DNA of 7,901 nucleotides, from positions 1 to 7,901 of the forward strand of contig JAQTQF010000075.1 of NCBI GenBank assembly GCA_028712345.1, written 5' to 3'. Below, one piece after another: positions 5,826-7,901 of this stretch. Each line of letters begins with the position of its first letter. Position 1 is the first letter of the stretch. A model generated the notes under the pieces. The model saw only the letters and a program-made list of their open reading frames with translations, had not been told where the DNA came from and ran no database searches. A program made the translations under genes and the position numbers. The stretch is from Phycisphaerae bacterium (lineage in GTDB: Bacteria; Planctomycetota; Phycisphaerae; Sedimentisphaerales; UBA12454).

Positions 5826-5842
5826 GGCACGAGTTTAGTGCC
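5826..5842. promoter_or_regulatory. Inverted repeat GGCAC-N7-GTGCC, candidate HTH operator
   Basis: GGCAC (5826-5830) and GTGCC (5838-5842) are a perfect 5-base palindrome around GAGTTTA. It lies about 30 bases upstream of the HTH gene start, next to its likely transcription start. That position fits autoregulation by a dimeric Xre-type protein, but the short arms make this tentative. Confidence 0.35.
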
Positions 5843-5847
5843 GTGGT

Positions 5848-5877
5848 ATAATGAGAAACGATAAGATACGAATACAA
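5848..5877 (-). promoter_or_regulatory. Possible promoter of the HTH gene
   Basis: Read on the minus strand, TTGTAT (5877-5872) is followed after 18 bases by CATTAT (5853-5848). Start of transcription near 5841 would place the GGCAC/GTGCC palindrome at the beginning of the transcript. Both hexamers are imperfect. Confidence 0.4.
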
Positions 5878-5970
5878 GGTGGGTTCTTTCTAAAACAAGA
5901 CGGGCAAGATGCCGCAACACGCTTTTTTATAAGTAGTTATGGTGAGAAATATAATAGTACAAGTTTTATC

Positions 5971-5999
5971 TTGTTTTTATATATAGCCGTGTGTATAAT
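5971..5999 (+). promoter_or_regulatory. Strong sigma70-type promoter of PEP-CTERM gene 2
   Basis: TTGTTT (5971-5976), a 17-base spacer, then perfect TATAAT (5994-5999). Initiation near 6006 gives a 5' UTR of about 33 bases with AAAGGAG (6023-6029). The -35 partly overlaps a weak hairpin with T-run (ACAAG 5959-5963, CTTGT 5970-5974). Confidence 0.75.
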
Positions 6000-6025
6000 A
6001 GAAAGAATAAGAGAAGATTTTTAAA

Positions 6026-6055
6026 GGAGAAAGAAGTTATGAAAACGAGGTTAGG
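6026..6055 (+). repeat. PEP-CTERM gene leader/start module, copy 2
   Basis: This is the second copy of the 30-base module at 4895-4924 (29 of 30 identical), covering the Shine-Dalgarno, ATG 6039-6041 and the codons for MKTRL. Upstream promoters and downstream mature sequences differ between the two genes. Confidence 0.85.
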
Positions 6056-6854
6056 AAAATTTGTTTTAGCAGTTCTGATTCTTTGTACTATCAGCCAGTT
6101 TGCTTATGCAGCACCAGACTATAAGACTTTTTATTCTGACGGTACAATTCAGGAAGGCGATGAGTGGTGGGGAGTAGAAATCTACGATACACCGCCAAAT
6201 CACACAACCGTCAATATGACCGGTGGTGTTATAGTTGATGATGGAATAAGAGTCTATGATGCTGCCACATTTAATTTTTCAGGCGGCAGTCCGGGCGGAA
6301 TAGAAGCTCGTGACCAGAGCACGGTCAACATCATAGATAGTTTATCTTCCGTATATGCCACTGATAATGCAACAGCGAATATTTTTAATAATGCCACTGT
6401 TGCTATGGCAGGTGGTGCTGGTTTTGGCACTCTTAATGTTTATGGTGGCACAATCGGATCCGTGTATAGTTATACCTCAGTCGTTGTTAATGTTTACGGC
6501 GGAATCATAAGCGACTTGAGTGTTAACGATCCTGGCGTTGTTTTCAATCTCCAAGGGGGGAAAATTATGCGCCTTGACGGAGGTGCTCCTACAGCAATCA
6601 ATGTTTTGGGCTATAATCTTGCCAAAACCGATACCGGAGGTACTTACGGTTTTGGCCAGGTTACTGGCTATTGGCAGGATGGCTTGCCTTTTACGATTAA
6701 TTTGGGTAGTTCTTATGTATATCCTGCCATCAATTTGGTTCCCGAACCGGCAACGATTTTATTGTTTGGCACAGGAGCGTTTTTATTGAGGAAATTAAGA
6801 GGCAGAACCCGCCTGCGGCGGACAAGTACAGAGGTTAGAATAAAGCCCGTTTAA
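6039..6854 (+). CDS. PEP-CTERM exported protein 2 with beta-solenoid-like repeats
   Basis: The 271-residue product has a signal peptide, MKTRLGKFVLAVLILC through FAYA (1-24), probable cleavage after AYA. Residues about 55-180 contain loosely repeated units in which a strand ends in a Gly-Gly turn: VNMTGGVI, FNFSGGSP, LNVYGGTIG, VNVYGGIIS and FNLQGGKI. This suggests a parallel beta-solenoid. The C-terminus has VPEPAT (234-239), a hydrophobic segment (about 240-250) and a basic RKLRGR, the PEP-CTERM/exosortase sorting signal. Unusually, about 15 further residues (RLRRTSTEVRIKPV region) follow the basic cluster, encoded across a small GC-rich palindrome (6809-6821). ATG 6039 is chosen because of GGAG (6026-6029) and the shared leader with gene 4908; the upstream GTG 5991 lies inside the promoter. 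No function beyond an exported surface or matrix protein can be assigned. Confidence 0.88.
   Translation: MKTRLGKFVLAVLILCTISQFAYAAPDYKTFYSDGTIQEGDEWWGVEIYDTPPNHTTVNMTGGVIVDDGIRVYDAATFNFSGGSPGGIEARDQSTVNIIDSLSSVYATDNATANIFNNATVAMAGGAGFGTLNVYGGTIGSVYSYTSVVVNVYGGIISDLSVNDPGVVFNLQGGKIMRLDGGAPTAINVLGYNLAKTDTGGTYGFGQVTGYWQDGLPFTINLGSSYVYPAINLVPEPATILLFGTGAFLLRKLRGRTRLRRTSTEVRIKPV
6809..6821 (+). repeat. GC-rich palindrome CCGCC-TGC-GGCGG in the 3' end of PEP-CTERM gene 2
   Basis: CCGCC (6809-6813) and GGCGG (6817-6821) pair around TGC. It is a local GC island in an AT-rich surrounding and codes for the Arg-rich extension RLRR after the normal end of the sorting signal. It resembles short REP-like intergenic palindromes, but only one copy is visible here. 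Confidence 0.45.
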
Positions 6855-6899
6855 TTCTACCGCATTAAAAACAATCACAATTGTTATGAGGGAGATTTT

Positions 6900-7901
6900 A
6901 TGTTTACGAGAAAGTTTTTTACAGCAGTACCACTGTTTGTTTTGATCGGCTTTTTTGCGAATTCAGTCTTTTCAGCAAAGTCAGTTTTTGTTATCAATGC
7001 ACACAGCGCCAGCCGTGCCCAGGCATACCGTATTGACGGCGAACAGGTAATCCTTCAGGCGGAGCTTGGTTTGCCGTGTGGAGCCGATATGGACGGTCCC
7101 ATTGCTCTGGCAGTCTGGCCGGAAAAAGAACTGATGTTTATTACCTATGATTTTAATACAAGGATTACTTGGGTATCGACTAAAACTCTTGCCAAACTTG
7201 GCGAAATCGATACGGACGATGTGCGTTTTGCCGGCATCGTTGTTGATGTTGGCAAAAGAAAGATTTATGTTGCCAAACGGGAATTTCCCGACCTCCATGT
7301 GTATAAATGGAATGATGCGCAGCAAACTATCGAACCAGATGGTATGTATGAGTTACCTTCAGCTTGGTATATATATGGTCTTGCTCTCGATGAGTCCAAC
7401 GGTCGGTTATATGTGGCAGATAATACGACAACAGTAAAATGTTATGATACAAATACATGGGCACTTGTGGATAGTTTTGATATTACTGTAGGCGGATATG
7501 ACCGCAAAGCCGTCAGTATTGCCATAGATCCAAACGGGGGCTATCTTTATACCGGTAATTGGCCAGAATATGGAGGAGATACCTATCTTGTCCAAACAAG
7601 GCTTTCCGACCGCTCATCAATCGAAACCAATGTGGGAAAAATTGTTATTGGTATTGATGTTGATAAGGATACAGGCCTTGTCTATTGTACCGCAGGCAGT
7701 GTCAGTATCTCCAATGGTGATTTTAGAATCTATGACAGTAATCTTACGCTGCTCAATAATCCACCGCCGGTTATAGGGGTTGGCAGACCCGGCGTAGCGG
7801 GCCTCGCCGTCGGCGGATTTTTCGGAAATGATGTTGTTAATCCTGATGTCTGGAATACCGGTACAGGTATTCATTATACTACTATTCAGTCTGCTATTGA
7901 T
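6900..7901 (+). CDS. Secreted beta-propeller protein leading into a probable beta-helix domain (3' end outside window)
   Basis: The frame runs from ATG 6900 through the right edge without a stop (334 codons seen). GGGAG (6890-6894) lies five bases upstream. Residues 1-26 (MFTRKFFTAVPLFVLIGFF to VFSA) form a Sec signal peptide. Residues about 28-315 show repeated blades of the YVTN/NHL/SMP-30 kind: GIVVDVGKRKIYVAKR (112-127), GLALDESNGRLYVADN (160-175), SIAIDPNGGYLYTGN (206-220) and GIDVDKDTGLVYCTA (251-265), each a strand, an Asp-x-x-x-Gly/Lys turn and a second strand. The visible end, GIHYTTIQSAID (323-334), is the typical opening of right-handed parallel beta-helix (pectate lyase/PbH1) domains, normally followed by an A-x-x-G-D-x-I/V motif. 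A propeller plus beta-helix architecture is thus inferred. The ligand is unknown. The protein is probably exported to the periplasm or cell surface. A PEP-CTERM or dockerin-like end may lie outside the window. Confidence 0.85.
   Translation, partial: MFTRKFFTAVPLFVLIGFFANSVFSAKSVFVINAHSASRAQAYRIDGEQVILQAELGLPCGADMDGPIALAVWPEKELMFITYDFNTRITWVSTKTLAKLGEIDTDDVRFAGIVVDVGKRKIYVAKREFPDLHVYKWNDAQQTIEPDGMYELPSAWYIYGLALDESNGRLYVADNTTTVKCYDTNTWALVDSFDITVGGYDRKAVSIAIDPNGGYLYTGNWPEYGGDTYLVQTRLSDRSSIETNVGKIVIGIDVDKDTGLVYCTAGSVSISNGDFRIYDSNLTLLNNPPPVIGVGRPGVAGLAVGGFFGNDVVNPDVWNTGTGIHYTTIQSAID

Noticed and set aside
6870..6885. Small palindrome AACAAT-N4-ATTGTT before the propeller gene
   Set aside because: Its 6-bp AT-rich arms are too weak to act as a terminator and have no matching partner elsewhere in the window; chance in AT-rich DNA is likely.
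6981..7325. 114-codon minus-strand open frame
   Set aside because: It is antisense to the secreted propeller gene, which has a signal peptide, a good Shine-Dalgarno and repeated blade motifs over its full visible length.

Overview
The window looks like a moderately AT-rich chromosomal segment of a Planctomycetota bacterium, most likely of the Phycisphaerae/Sedimentisphaerales type. The reasons are two short exported proteins ending in PEP-CTERM sorting signals (IPEPAT, VPEPAT), a secreted beta-propeller protein that appears to lead into a right-handed beta-helix, and a GspE/PilB-like ATPase with a membrane N-terminus. The taxonomic call is inference. No rRNA, tRNA, CRISPR array or complete insertion sequence is visible.

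Layout. Positions 1-124 hold the charged C-terminus of an unidentified protein. A consensus-like promoter and then a strong intrinsic terminator (140-250) follow, and could form an attenuated leader for a SIS-domain sugar-phosphate isomerase/deglycase-like gene (327-1340), which has its own terminator. A clear promoter (1414-1442) then starts a two-gene operon: a type II secretion/type IV pilus-like ATPase (1504-3051) overlapping by 4 bases a small polytopic membrane protein resembling CvpA (3048-3725). A 307-base AT-rich gap carries two direct and one inverted copy of TTGCCTATTTTA. It precedes a stand-alone CarH/LitR-like corrinoid-binding-fold protein (4033-4755) that lacks the usual cobalt-ligating histidine. 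A perfect hairpin terminator closes this half.

From 4845 on the window is an exported-protein region. PEP-CTERM protein 1 (4908-5363) contains a run of nine G inside its reading frame. Next is a gene remnant (5430-5558) with an excellent Shine-Dalgarno, a signal peptide and the first residues of what looks like a subtilase propeptide, but an ATA where ATG is expected and a stop after 42 codons. It abuts and slightly overlaps a small Xre-type HTH gene on the minus strand (5551-5796). PEP-CTERM protein 2 (6039-6854) has a near-consensus promoter and a translation start region matching that of PEP-CTERM protein 1 at 29 of 30 bases. The last gene (6900 to the window end) is a secreted beta-propeller protein that runs off the edge.

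How they work together. The SIS enzyme would act in cytoplasmic amino-sugar or glycated-compound metabolism. The ATPase/CvpA-like pair is a membrane module, possibly secretion or pilus related. The PEP-CTERM proteins would be exported by Sec and sorted by an exosortase encoded elsewhere. The points most worth a second look are the degenerate corrinoid domain, the broken subtilase-like gene beside the HTH gene, the G9 tract, the shared PEP-CTERM leader and the phased repeats before the corrinoid-fold gene.
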